A DNA stretch of 43,273 bases from Streptomyces sp. SID12501 (GCF_010550245.1 NZ_JAAGLU010000055.1:1-43273); one strand, 5' to 3'. Shown: positions 8,005 through 16,328, counted from the stretch's first letter. Notes: a model not told the origin generated them from the letters alone. Program-made: numbers and translations.

Positions 8005-8571
8005 TCAGCAGAAGCGCGGTGCGGCGCCGATGTTGTCGATGTAGCGGGCGGCGCCCCAGGCCCAGGTGCCGTCCGTCAGGAGGTACCAGAGCGAGTTGCC
8101 GTCGACGTTCTCGCCGCCGGTCTTGCAGAAGATGTTGACGATCGCGCCCTTCGGGACGACCCGGATGATCGCGCTGCCCCGGTTCGGCGCGCTGCGCAGC
8201 CGCAGTCCGCCGTTGGCGGTGACGATCCCCTTGTAGAGGACGGTGTTGCTGTTGCTGCTGGTGTTGTGCTGGCCCCAGCTGCTGTTGTTGCTCTGCTGGT
8301 TGTTGCTTTGTTGGTTGTTGTTCTGCTGGTTCCAGCTGTTGTTGCTCTGCTGCTGCCCGCCGCCGTCGTTGTTCTGACTGTTCTGGTTGCTCTGATTGCT
8401 TTGGCTACTCTGATTGTTCTGGCTGCTCTGGCTGTTCTGTTGCTGCTGGTTCCAGCTGCTGCCCCAGTCGTCGTCGGCGGGGCTCGCGAGTGCCGGGGTG
8501 ACGGCGCCGACGGAGAGTGCGGTGGTGGCGGCGGCTATGCCGAGGCGGGTCAGGGTGGTCCGCGGTGACAT
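8005..8571 (-). CDS. Secreted SH3-like protein with Q/N/S-rich linker
   Basis: A 188-residue exported protein. Residues 1-30 are a signal peptide (RLGIAAATTALSVGAVTPALA). Residues 36-112 are extraordinarily rich in Gln, Asn and Ser (repeated SNQ, NNQQ, QSSQ), resembling a prion-like low-complexity tract. Residues 113-188 form a bacterial SH3-like domain (GLRLRSAPNRGSAIIRVVPKGA, LWYLLTDGTWAWGAARYIDN) with two cysteines (FCKTGG, terminal RFC) that may pair. Such domains often bind peptidoglycan peptides. The ATG at 8571 is chosen over a longer frame because GGAG lies 6 nt upstream and the signal peptide begins there. Function beyond wall binding is unknown. Confidence 0.85.
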   Translation of the reverse strand: MSPRTTLTRLGIAAATTALSVGAVTPALASPADDDWGSSWNQQQQNSQSSQNNQSSQSNQSNQNSQNNDGGGQQQSNNSWNQQNNNQQSNNQQSNNSSWGQHNTSSNSNTVLYKGIVTANGGLRLRSAPNRGSAIIRVVPKGAIVNIFCKTGGENVDGNSLWYLLTDGTWAWGAARYIDNIGAAPRFC

Positions 8572-8638
8572 GTGGGCTCCTTTGGCAGGACAGAGCTGAC
8601 TAACCGCCACGCTAGGAGTGCGTCGTGTAAGGCGCCCG

Positions 8639-9925
8639 TCACGCTGGGCCGTTGGTGGCGGGCCCCCGTGATTCGGCCAGCGTGAGCGTTGCCAGAGCGC
8701 CACCGCCGTCACTCTCCGGCACGTTGGCGAAAGTCAGCCGGGCGCCCAGTACCTCCGCCTGGCCCAACGCGATCGTCAGCCCGAGCCCGTGCCCGGTCGC
8801 CCCGCCCTCCGTACGGAACCGCTGCGGCCCGTGCTCCACCAGGTACTCCGGAAAGCCGTCACCGTGGTCCCGCACGGTCACGACCGGACCGTCGACGGTC
8901 AGCGTGACGGGCGTACGGCCGTGCCGGTGGGCGTTGGCGACCAGGTTCCCGAGCACCCGTTCGAGCCGACGCCGGTCGGTGTCGACGAGGGCGTCACGGA
9001 CGACGAGTGTCTCCGTGTCGGCTCCGGTGGCTCCGGAAGCCCGCACGACCCGTTCGGCGAGGGCGCCGAGCGCCTCGGTGTCGACCTCCAGCCGCTCCTT
9101 GCCCGTGTCCAGCCGGGAGATTTCGAGCAGGTCCTCGGTGAGTGTCCGCAGCGCGGCGACCCGGTCCCTGACCAGCTCGGTCGGCCGCCCGGCAGGCAGC
9201 AGTTCGGCTGCCGCGTGCAGCCCGGTGAGCGGGGTGCGCAGCTCGTGGGCCACGTCGGCGGTGAAGCGCTGTTCGCTGAGCAGTTTCCGTTGCAGCGAGG
9301 CGGCCATGGTGTCGAGGGCGGCGGCGACGGCGGCGACCTCGTCCGGCGAGCGGTTCGGGTCCTGCGTACGGGCGTCGTCGACGCGGGCGTCCAGGTCGCC
9401 GGCGCTGATCCGGCGGGCCACCTGGGCGGTCGCGTGCAGCCGACGGGTCACCCGGGTCACCGCGAACGCGCCGACCAGCAGTGTCGCGCCGATGGCGAGG
9501 CCCGACGACCACAGGATGGCCCGGTCGAGGCCGTCGATCGTACGGGCGCTCTGCGAGTAGTCGAGGGCGACGGCGAGTGCGTGCCCGCCGTCCGCGGGAC
9601 CGGCCGCCCACATCGTCGGCACCCCGTCGTGGTCGGTCACCATCGTGCCGCGCTCCCCGGCCGCGGCGAGCGTCCGCAGCGCCTTCGGCAGCCCCTCGGG
9701 ATCGATACCGGCGTGCGGCCTCAGCGCGTCCCCGGCCTCGTACGCCGCCGTGGCCTCCACCAGCCGGGACAGGGCGCGGTCGCGAGCCTGGTCGACGGTC
9801 TGATGGGTCACCGAGACATGCACGAGGACGCCGAGCAGGGCGGCGAGGGCGCAGCACATCCCGGTGATGAACAGGGCGGCCTTGGCTGCGAGGGTGCCTG
9901 CCCACCCGGGCAGCGAGACCCTCAC
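8639..9925 (-). CDS. Sensor histidine kinase
   Basis: A 428-residue membrane sensor kinase. It has an N-terminal transmembrane helix, an extracytoplasmic sensor of about 100 residues, a second helix (LWSSGLAIGATLLVGAFAV), a HAMP linker, then the dimerisation/phosphorylation motif VAHELRTPLTG (His227) and an ATPase domain with NLVANAHRHG (N box), VRDHGDGFP (G1) and GHGLGLTIA (G2). The GTG at 9925 is chosen because it overlaps the stop of the upstream lipoprotein gene (GTGA), indicating coupled translation. No response regulator is adjacent on either side, which is unusual for this class. The lipoprotein may present or modulate the signal, as CseA does for CseC, but orthology is not shown. Confidence 0.92.
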   Translation of the reverse strand: MRVSLPGWAGTLAAKAALFITGMCCALAALLGVLVHVSVTHQTVDQARDRALSRLVEATAAYEAGDALRPHAGIDPEGLPKALRTLAAAGERGTMVTDHDGVPTMWAAGPADGGHALAVALDYSQSARTIDGLDRAILWSSGLAIGATLLVGAFAVTRVTRRLHATAQVARRISAGDLDARVDDARTQDPNRSPDEVAAVAAALDTMAASLQRKLLSEQRFTADVAHELRTPLTGLHAAAELLPAGRPTELVRDRVAALRTLTEDLLEISRLDTGKERLEVDTEALGALAERVVRASGATGADTETLVVRDALVDTDRRRLERVLGNLVANAHRHGRTPVTLTVDGPVVTVRDHGDGFPEYLVEHGPQRFRTEGGATGHGLGLTIALGQAEVLGARLTFANVPESDGGGALATLTLAESRGPATNGPA

Positions 9926-10713
9926 CGGGCACTCTCGGAGGAGGAGGGCAGGGGTGAGGAGAGGCGCTTGGGTTTGCCGGTACGGAGGAACTCGTCCCGG
10001 GTGAGCAGCATCGCCTTCTGCTCGGAGTCCCAGGTCCACTGGGTGCGGTACTCGTACCCCGGGATCTGCGACGGCGAGCGGATGATCACGGCCCGGCCGG
10101 CCAGTTCCACGGCGGTCACGGCGTCGTCGTTCGCCATGATCTGCACCAGCCTGTGCCGCTGGAAGGTGTACACGCGTACGGCCGTCCCGTTGCCCGGCAG
10201 CAGCCGGAAGCCGAGGGCCATGTCGTCGCGGCCGTCGCCGGTGAGGTCGCGGTAGTAGGCCTTGAGGACGGGACAGGCACTGGTACCGCCGCCGGTATCA
10301 GTGTCGGTGTCGGTTCCGGTGTCGGTACCTGTATGGCTCTTCCGGCCGCAGGCGGCCATTCCGGCGGCCGTTCCGGCGTACGGGGAGCCGTCGGCGGTGT
10401 AGGTGTCGGCGTGCCTGGCGATCTCGGCCCGTACGACGGCCACCGGGTCGACCTTGTGGATGTCGTCGCCGGGGGCGGTGACGCCCTTCACGGTCTCGGT
10501 CTCGGCCTCGCCGTAGTCCCAGGCGGGGCTGGAGGCGGCGGGCAGCTCGGGCCAGAGCCGGGCGGGGCTGACGGCGGTGGCGGTCGGCCCGGCCCCGCGC
10601 AGCCCACCGGCGTCACCGCAGGCGGAGGTGGCGGTGGCGAGGGCGAGAACGGCGAGGGCGGCGCGGGAGACGCGCAGGGCGCGGGCAGCGCGGGAGGTGC
10701 GGCTGGGATTCAC
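9922..10713 (-). CDS. Lipoprotein coupled to the histidine kinase
   Basis: A 263-residue predicted lipoprotein. After basic residues comes a hydrophobic stretch (ALAVLALATATSACG) whose lipobox TSAC supplies the lipidated cysteine. The mature part contains a slippage-prone Thr-Asp-Gly tract (TGTDTGTDTDTDTG) and a calcium-like loop DLTGDGRDDMALGFR typical of integrin/FG-GAP-like repeats. The GTG at 10713 is preceded by AGGAG at proper spacing and removes an unlikely 23-residue extension. It overlaps the kinase gene by 4 nt; I infer an accessory sensor role at the membrane surface. Confidence 0.85.
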   Translation of the reverse strand: MNPSRTSRAARALRVSRAALAVLALATATSACGDAGGLRGAGPTATAVSPARLWPELPAASSPAWDYGEAETETVKGVTAPGDDIHKVDPVAVVRAEIARHADTYTADGSPYAGTAAGMAACGRKSHTGTDTGTDTDTDTGGGTSACPVLKAYYRDLTGDGRDDMALGFRLLPGNGTAVRVYTFQRHRLVQIMANDDAVTAVELAGRAVIIRSPSQIPGYEYRTQWTWDSEQKAMLLTRDEFLRTGKPKRLSSPLPSSSESAR

Positions 10714-10816
10714 TGCACTCCTGCGAGAGGGCCGGGGAGGATGTGGCGGGCGACGGTGGATGAGCCGCTTCCTCCACGACACCTTATTCGCAGGGAAGTC
10801 GCATTTGCGGGGCGGG

Positions 10817-11296
10817 TTACTCCGTCAGTTCCTCCAGCAGCCGGGCCGTGGACAGGCCCGTCCGCAGGTACTCCACGAACCTTTCGTTGTGCAGGGCCCA
10901 CGGGGAGCGGCGGGACCTGATGAGCCGGATCGCCTCCTCGGTGTCGTACCCGTCGAGGACGAGGGCGTGCGCGACGACGAGCCCCGAGCGGTTGTAGCCG
11001 CTGTAACAGCGCACGAGCACCCTGCGCCCGTCCTCCAGCGCGGCGCACACGGCCTCGGCGAGCCGGATCACGCCGGCGAGCTGGGTCCCGTCGAGCGGCC
11101 CGTCCGGGATGGACCACACGTGATGCTCGACGCCGGGATCGGGCCCGTACCCGGGCAGCTTGAGCAGGGTCATGACCAGGTCGAACTCATCGTGCACGAC
11201 GGCGAACTCGATCTCCCCCGGGCGACGAGTGAACTCGTGTCCGCCCATCCACAGCCCGGGCACGATCTCGCTCCACGGCTTGCCCGGAGCCGGCAC
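10817..11296 (-). CDS. Dual-specificity protein phosphatase
   Basis: A protein of 159 residues related to eukaryotic-type dual-specificity phosphatases. The signature loop is VRCYSGYNRSG, fitting C-x5-R, with the nucleophilic cysteine and phosphate-binding arginine; an upstream aspartate in SIPDGPLDG is the likely general acid. It should remove phosphate from tyrosine or serine/threonine in proteins. A TTG-initiated form nine codons longer is possible, but the GTG at 11296 follows AGGAAGGAG at good spacing, so I prefer it. The gene stands alone; a Ser/Thr kinase is encoded 28 kb away in the window, with no evidence they are partners. Confidence 0.85.
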   Translation of the reverse strand: MPAPGKPWSEIVPGLWMGGHEFTRRPGEIEFAVVHDEFDLVMTLLKLPGYGPDPGVEHHVWSIPDGPLDGTQLAGVIRLAEAVCAALEDGRRVLVRCYSGYNRSGLVVAHALVLDGYDTEEAIRLIRSRRSPWALHNERFVEYLRTGLSTARLLEELTE

Positions 11297-11446
11297 GTCG
11301 GGCTCCTTCCTGCGGGTCCGCAACTACGCCGCCTCCCCCACTCGGGCACCCAACTCCGCCCCAACTCCCTTCAAAGGTAACCGGGTCCTTGCCCCCGCAG
11401 CACCCCGCCTGTTCCCATGGCCATGCGGGGATAGGGGTGATGGTGG

Positions 11447-12250
11447 ATGAGCGGACTGCGCGTCGTACCGGCCTGGCGCCAAGGTCACGAACGGTTGTAC
11501 GTGTGCCTGACGGACGGGCGGAACATCGCCTGGTACGACCGTGAGTCGTCCCGGGTCAACCTGCTGAGCGACGACCTCAGAGGGGACGTACTGGAGGCCC
11601 TGGGCCCGTTCCTGACGGGCCCGGTCACGGTGGGCCCGCCCCCGGTCCCGACCCCGGCGGAACTGGCCCGCCTCTCCCTCCACCCCGACGACGACCTGGC
11701 CCCGAACCGTCCCGGCGAGGCCCTCCAGATCGCCCTGGACCGCGACCCGGGCCCACCCCACCGTTTCCGCCCGGACCCCCGAAGGCGTGCCCTGACGGCG
11801 GAACAGGCGGTGGGTGAGGCCCTGGAGGCACTGGAGGGCGCGGGCTGGCACACCCTGCACTCGCTCCCGCTTCCCGGCGGCGACCGGATCCACCACCTGG
11901 TGATCGGCCCGGGGGGACTGTTCGCGGTGCACACGCTGTACGCCCGTAAACAGCGGGTACTGGTGGCCGACCCGATGGTCTCCCTGGGGCGCCGGGACCC
12001 CGACCCGCTACTGCGCCGGGTACGTTCGGACGCCGACCGGGCCTCGTACGCGCTGACGGCCGAGGTCCACCCCGTCCTGGCTCTGGCAGGTCCGGCCGAC
12101 CTGCGGATCACGGTTCCGCTGCGGGAGGTCAGGGTGCTCCAGGACACGGATCTGTCGGGGCTGGTGCGCCTCGGGGGCGTACTGAAACCGGCGGACGTGG
12201 AGGCACTGCACGCGGTGGCTCGGGACCGGGGGACCTGGGGGCGGGTCTAG
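11447..12250 (+). CDS. NERD-domain protein
   Basis: A 267-residue cytosolic protein. The C-terminal half (about residues 115-215) resembles the nuclease-related (NERD) fold: AEQAVGEALEALEGAGWHTLHSLPLPGGDRIHHLVIGPGGLFAVHTLYARKQRV in order, the GxGGLFAV...K pattern replacing the more usual acidic/lysine nuclease core. Residues 1-60 hold an unrelated domain (RVVPAWRQGHERLYVCLTDGRNIAWYDRES) common at the N terminus of Streptomyces NERD proteins. The expected nuclease acidic residues are not clearly present, so activity is doubtful. The ATG is used; no operon partners. Confidence 0.75.
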   Translation: MSGLRVVPAWRQGHERLYVCLTDGRNIAWYDRESSRVNLLSDDLRGDVLEALGPFLTGPVTVGPPPVPTPAELARLSLHPDDDLAPNRPGEALQIALDRDPGPPHRFRPDPRRRALTAEQAVGEALEALEGAGWHTLHSLPLPGGDRIHHLVIGPGGLFAVHTLYARKQRVLVADPMVSLGRRDPDPLLRRVRSDADRASYALTAEVHPVLALAGPADLRITVPLREVRVLQDTDLSGLVRLGGVLKPADVEALHAVARDRGTWGRV

Positions 12251-12262
12251 GCCGTTTCGTTT

Positions 12263-12298
12263 GGATCAAGTTCTTGATGAAGTTCTGGATCAAGTGAT
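12263..12298. repeat. Three 12-bp direct repeats, possible IS remnant
   Basis: Three consecutive 12-bp units (GGATCAAGTTCT, TGATGAAGTTCT, GGATCAAGTGAT) follow the stop of the NERD gene in a 185-bp spacer that is lower in GC than its surroundings. Reverse-complemented, the stretch beginning GCCGTTTCGTTTGGATC looks like terminal DNA of Streptomyces insertion sequences, but no transposase reading frame is seen. It could equally be a transcription terminator-associated repeat. Confidence 0.4.
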
Positions 12299-12435
12299 GC
12301 GGGCAGGATCGATGGACAAGGAAGGCGCCTCTGACTGAGGGTTGATCTCGCCTCAGTCGCCCAGATCCTGTAACCGGTGGCGACCGACCTTGGAAGTGAT
12401 CTTCCGGGTTGTGACGGGGAAGCGAAGGGGGAGCC

Positions 12436-12933
12436 GTGGCCGCTGAGGTGACGGGGAGTTTCGAGTACAGGATCACGCACAGCATCAGCAGGGAGTCGGG
12501 CAACAGGCCGTCCCGGACGATCTGTCTCAGCAACGCCATGACCGGTTGTCTGGAGCGTTTCGACAAGCGGGTGAACGAAACCGTTGAGACGTGCGACCAC
12601 TGCGGGGCGCGGCTCCTGGTGGCCCTTCCGTCGTTCGCGGAAGTGCGCCGTCAGCAGCGAGTGCACGGGGTGTTGTGGAAGGTCTATGCCTTGGCGACGA
12701 TCCTCTGTGGCTACGGATTCCTGCAGGTGATCCACATGACGGGCAAGGGATCCGGGCCCCTTTTCGCCTTCTGTGTCACCGTGTGCGCGACCCTCTTCTT
12801 CGCGTACCTGACCCTGCTGAGCGGGCTGGGATCGGTCACCATGGGAGGGCCCGATGTCACCCGCGTCGACAATCGGGACCACGGAGACATCTCGCACCGC
12901 TGGTCCTGGGTGACAGGCGCCGACGACTCGTGA
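12436..12933 (+). CDS. Two-helix membrane protein with CxxC motif
   Basis: A 165-residue protein, GTG start behind a GAAGGGGGAG ribosome site. The N-terminal half is soluble with a CDHCG motif (about residue 53) that could bind zinc or be redox-active; the second half has two hydrophobic helices (VYALATILCGYGFLQVI and FAFCVTVCATLFFAYLTLL). I recognise no family. It is separated by 73 nt from the methyltransferase-SDR fusion that follows. Base composition is a little less GC-biased than that of the flanking core genes, and the neighbouring repeats and pseudogene suggest an unstable spot. Confidence 0.6.
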   Translation: MAAEVTGSFEYRITHSISRESGNRPSRTICLSNAMTGCLERFDKRVNETVETCDHCGARLLVALPSFAEVRRQQRVHGVLWKVYALATILCGYGFLQVIHMTGKGSGPLFAFCVTVCATLFFAYLTLLSGLGSVTMGGPDVTRVDNRDHGDISHRWSWVTGADDS

Positions 12934-13006
12934 CGCGACGCGACGGGCTCCACGGTCGCCTGTCCGGAACACGAGGACTCATCGTGAGCGCCCCCCGGAT
13001 ATTCGA

Positions 13007-13954
13007 GTGAACGTGCGGGACGGGCTGCGTAGGGTGGCGGCCGTGGACCCAGCTGACTTCTACACCGGTATCGTCGCGGACCTCTACGGACCGCTGAAAT
13101 CCTCGTCCCAGGACCCCGAGCCCTACGCGGACTTCATCCGGCAAGCCGGTGTGCCGGCACTGGAACTTGGATGCGGAGACGGTGATCCGCTGCTCGAACT
13201 GCGCCGACGCGGCTTGGACGTGGAGGGCGTCGACTCCTCCGAGGACATGCTCGAACGCCTCCGTCGCCGGGCAGCCGAACAAGGCATCGGTGCCACCGTG
13301 TTCCACCAGCGTATGGAAGCTCTGAGCCTGCCCCGCCGCTACCGGGCGATCTTCCTCGCCGGACCGACCTTCACCCTGCTCCCCGACGACGACGCGGCGC
13401 TGGCCGCCCTGCGCGCCATCCGCGCTCACCTGGCGGAGGGCGGCACCGCCCTGGTACCCCTGTTCACCCCCGCACCGACCCCGGCCGACCAGATCGGCCA
13501 GGTACGCACGGCTGTGGCCCCCGACGGGGCGGAGCTTCGGTTTTCCATCGTGGCCGAGCAGCGCGACGAGACAGCCCGGACCCAGACGACGCTTCTGCGC
13601 TACGAACGCCACCACGGCTCGGACAGCAGCGTCGTGGAGCGCCCGTGGATCCTGCACTGGTACACCCGGGACCAGTTCGAGAAGCTGGCCACGACCGCCG
13701 ACCTGACGGTGACCACGGTCACCGACCCCGACGGCAAGCCCGTGTCCGCCGACGCCACCGGACTGCTGCACTTCCGGCTTCAGGTCAGCTGCCCCCCTCC
13801 CTTGAGCGTGGTCTGCGACGCCACCTCGACCGAGCGGGTCAGGGCACTCGCCGCCCAGCTCGGCGACCTGGACGTCCTGGTCAATGCCGCCGGAGGGCTG
13901 CCCGAGCCCGTGTCCGGCGACCCGTCGACGCTGGAAGCGCAACTGGCCCAGTAG
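13007..13954 (+). CDS. Class I SAM methyltransferase, fused to an SDR fragment
   Basis: A 315-codon frame. Residues about 13-258 are a class I methyltransferase: motif I is ALELGCGDGDPL, the acidic adenosine-binding end is GVDSSEDML, followed by FLAGPTFTLLPD and HLAEGGTALVPL. It should transfer a methyl group from SAM to an unknown small molecule. The start may be the annotated GTG or a GTG at 13043, which gives the more usual MDPADFYTG start. After GLLHFRLQ (about 13785) the frame runs without a stop into the middle of a short-chain dehydrogenase (DVLVNAAGG) and ends at an amber codon, so the last 55 residues are foreign. The methyltransferase part looks intact and may be active; the fusion is probably a deletion scar. 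Confidence 0.75.
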   Translation: MNVRDGLRRVAAVDPADFYTGIVADLYGPLKSSSQDPEPYADFIRQAGVPALELGCGDGDPLLELRRRGLDVEGVDSSEDMLERLRRRAAEQGIGATVFHQRMEALSLPRRYRAIFLAGPTFTLLPDDDAALAALRAIRAHLAEGGTALVPLFTPAPTPADQIGQVRTAVAPDGAELRFSIVAEQRDETARTQTTLLRYERHHGSDSSVVERPWILHWYTRDQFEKLATTADLTVTTVTDPDGKPVSADATGLLHFRLQVSCPPPLSVVCDATSTERVRALAAQLGDLDVLVNAAGGLPEPVSGDPSTLEAQLAQ

Positions 13955-14373
13955 CACACCAGCTTGGCCCAGAACTTGCTCACCGCGGTACTGACCACCG
14001 TCGCGCTCCAGGACAAACTCACCGGCGGCGGCTGCGTCATCAGCATCGGCTCGGTCGGTGCCGAGTGCCGAGGCGGCTCCTACGGCGCGGCCAAAACGGC
14101 CCTGGCCGCCTGGAACGCCTCGCTGTCCGCCGGACTCGCGCCCGAGGGCATCACCTGCAACGTGATCTCTGCGGGCTTCGTCGCCGACACGAACTTCTTC
14201 CAAGGCGGACTGACCGAAGAACGCCATCGCGCGCTCGCGGAGGAGGCGCACAACAAGCGCCCGGGAACAGTCGACGACATCGCGCAGACGGCCTACTTCC
14301 TCGCTTCACCGGGGCCCGCCACATCACCGGCCAGACCATCCACGTCAACGGAGGCGCCTTCACCACGCGGTAG
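13786..14373 (+). pseudogene. Short-chain dehydrogenase, truncated and frameshifted
   Basis: Remains of an SDR oxidoreductase. The N-terminal Rossmann motif (TGxxxGIG) is missing; the rest is recognisable: DVLVNAAGG, then an in-frame TAG at 13952-13954, the catalytic region SIGSVGAECRGGSYGAAK (Ser, Tyr-x3-Lys), PEGITCNVISAGFVADT, and after a one-base loss near 14310 the frame shifts so that the C terminus GQTIHVNGGAFTTR is read in another phase. Three independent lesions (N-terminal loss, nonsense, frameshift) make a functional product implausible. It lies directly after, and in frame with, the methyltransferase. Confidence 0.85.
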
Positions 14374-14408
14374 TGCCGGACGGATGCCGAGCCATGTCCC
14401 CCACGCGC

Positions 14409-15278
14409 TCACGGCGGCGGTGGCAGGAGCGGGGACAGCAGGTCCCCGTACGAGTCCAGGCGGGGCGCGATGTCCCCTGCCCTGAAGGCGAGTTGGGCCG
14501 GGCTGGTGCACCCCGCCACCTCCTCCCACGTCACCGGGGTCGACGCCGTCGGCTCGGCGCGGGCCCTCAGCGTGTACGGCGTTGCCGTCGTCTTCCGGGC
14601 CGCGTTCTGGCTGTAGTCGACGAAGACCTTTCCGGGGCGCAGGCTGCGGGTCATGCGGTGGACGACCAGGTGGGGGAGGGTGTGTTCCGCCTCGACCGCC
14701 AGAGCCTTCGCGTACGCGGTGATCTCGCCGGACGTGGTCCGGGCCGCCGGTGTCGCCAGCAGGTGCAGGCCCTTCGAGCCGGACGTCTTCGCGTAGGTCT
14801 CCAGCCCATCCGCTGCCAGTCGGTCCCTTAGCCACAGTGCCACCTCGCAGCACTCCACGATCGTCGCCGGATGGCCGGGGTCAAGGTCGAGGACCAGTCG
14901 GTCGGCCTCGCCGGGGGCGTCGATCAGCCACTGCGGGGTGTGGAACTCCGTGACCAGGTTCGCCGCCCACATCAGCGAGGGCAGGTCCTGGATCAGGACC
15001 ATGTGTGCCGGGCCCTCCGAGCGAGGGACCTCCGCCGTCGTGACCCAGTCGGGCGTACCCGGCGGCACGTTCTTGGTGAAGAAGACCTGGCCGTCGGGGC
15101 CGTCCGGGTAGCGGAGGAAGGAGACCGGGCGGTCGTGGAGGTGGGGGAGGAGGACGTCCGCCGTGGTGGCGTAGTAGTGGAGCAGCTCGCCCTTGGTGAA
15201 GCCCGTCGCCGGGTGGATCACCTTCTCCAGGTTGGAGAGGACCACCCTTCGCCCCTCCACCTCCGTGATCGGCGTCAT
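14409..15278 (-). CDS. ligD: LigD-type polymerase/primase for end joining
   Basis: A 289-residue stand-alone polymerase domain of the LigD archaeo-eukaryotic primase family, used in bacterial non-homologous end joining to fill or extend DNA ends, often with ribonucleotides. Visible motifs: the metal-binding pair in VLDLDPG (Asp131, Asp133), TSGSKGLHL for triphosphate binding, and the third carboxylate in VFVDYSQNA (Asp221). N-terminal residues (VVLSNLEKVIHPATGFTKGELLHYY) are typical. No ligase or phosphoesterase domain is fused, so the ligase must be encoded elsewhere. Divergent from Ku, 62 bp apart, implying a shared control region. In S. coelicolor a polymerase-type LigD gene likewise adjoins ku (from memory). 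Confidence 0.93.
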   Translation of the reverse strand: MTPITEVEGRRVVLSNLEKVIHPATGFTKGELLHYYATTADVLLPHLHDRPVSFLRYPDGPDGQVFFTKNVPPGTPDWVTTAEVPRSEGPAHMVLIQDLPSLMWAANLVTEFHTPQWLIDAPGEADRLVLDLDPGHPATIVECCEVALWLRDRLAADGLETYAKTSGSKGLHLLATPAARTTSGEITAYAKALAVEAEHTLPHLVVHRMTRSLRPGKVFVDYSQNAARKTTATPYTLRARAEPTASTPVTWEEVAGCTSPAQLAFRAGDIAPRLDSYGDLLSPLLPPPP

Positions 15279-15340
15279 ACGATGAGAATCCCATGAAAGC
15301 GGGGCAAAGCGTCCCTGGAGGACCGGAGGAAGGTTCCCTC

Positions 15341-16327
15341 GTGCGATCCATCTGGAACGGCGCCATCTCCTTCGGGCTGGTCAGCATCCCGATCAAGCTC
15401 GTCAACGCCACCGAGAGCCACTCGATCTCCTTCCGGCAGATCCACGTCGAGGACGGCGGGCGCATCCGGTATCGCAAGGTGTGCGAGATGGAGGACCGGG
15501 AGGTCCGGGGGGACGAGATCGGCAAGGCGTACGAGGGTGCCGACGGGTCGATGATTCCGATCACCGACGACGATCTGGCGTCGCTGCCCCTGCCCACCGC
15601 CAGGACCATCGAGATCGTCGCCTTCGTGCCCGGTGATCGTATTGATCCGCTTCAGATGGACACCGCCTATTACCTGTCCGCGAACGGGGTCCCGGCCGCC
15701 AAGCCCTACATCCTGCTGCGCGAGGCCCTGAAGCGCAGCCAGAAGGTCGCCATCGCCAAGTTCGCGCTCCGGGGGCGGGAGCGGCTCGGCATGCTGCGGG
15801 TCGTCGACGACGTCATCGCCATGCACGGGCTGCTCTGGCCCGACGAGATCCGGGCCACGGACGGGGTCGCACCGGATACGGGCGTCACCGTGCGGGACCA
15901 GGAGCTCGATCTCGCCGACGCCCTCATGGCCACCCTCGGCGAGGTCGACCTCGCCGACCTGCACGACGACTACCGCGAAGCCGTCGAGGAACTCATCGCC
16001 GCGAAGGCCGCCGGCGAGGAGGCGCCGCACGCCCCGGCGCCGAGCGGTGGCGGCAGGGTGCTGGACCTGATGGCCGCGCTGGAGAAGAGCGTGCGGGAGG
16101 CGAAGGAGTCGCGGGGCGAGCAGGAGAAGGCGGCGGAGGGCGAGGTCCAACCCCTGCGGGGACGTCGTACACCTGCCAAGGCCACCCCCAAGGCCGAGCC
16201 CGGGAAGAAGTCGACCTCCACAGCGAAGAAGACCACCACCGGCAACAAGTCGACCAGCACCGCCAAGAAGACCCCGGCCAAGAAGGCGGCTGCCAAGAAG
16301 ACGGCCACCCGCAAACGTTCGGCGTGA
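15341..16327 (+). CDS. ku: Ku DNA-end-binding protein
   Basis: A 328-residue bacterial Ku homodimer subunit that threads onto double-strand ends and recruits LigD. It begins VRSIWNGAISFGLVSIPIKL, the family start, and has KVCEMEDREV, PYILLREALKRSQKVAIAKF and MHGLLWPDEIR. The GTG at 15341 is chosen over an upstream ATG because it follows GGAGGAAGG and matches the family N terminus. Residues 260-328 are a Lys/Ala/Thr-rich tail (repeats of STAKKT and PAKK), like the basic extension of some actinobacterial Ku proteins that helps bind DNA without free ends. Divergent from the LigD polymerase gene. Confidence 0.95.
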   Translation: MRSIWNGAISFGLVSIPIKLVNATESHSISFRQIHVEDGGRIRYRKVCEMEDREVRGDEIGKAYEGADGSMIPITDDDLASLPLPTARTIEIVAFVPGDRIDPLQMDTAYYLSANGVPAAKPYILLREALKRSQKVAIAKFALRGRERLGMLRVVDDVIAMHGLLWPDEIRATDGVAPDTGVTVRDQELDLADALMATLGEVDLADLHDDYREAVEELIAAKAAGEEAPHAPAPSGGGRVLDLMAALEKSVREAKESRGEQEKAAEGEVQPLRGRRTPAKATPKAEPGKKSTSTAKKTTTGNKSTSTAKKTPAKKAAAKKTATRKRSA

Positions 16328-16328
16328 C

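Noticed and set aside
8639..10713. CseA/CseC of the sigE system
   Set aside because: The lipoprotein-kinase pairing is similar, but sigE and cseB are missing, so the assignment is not supported.
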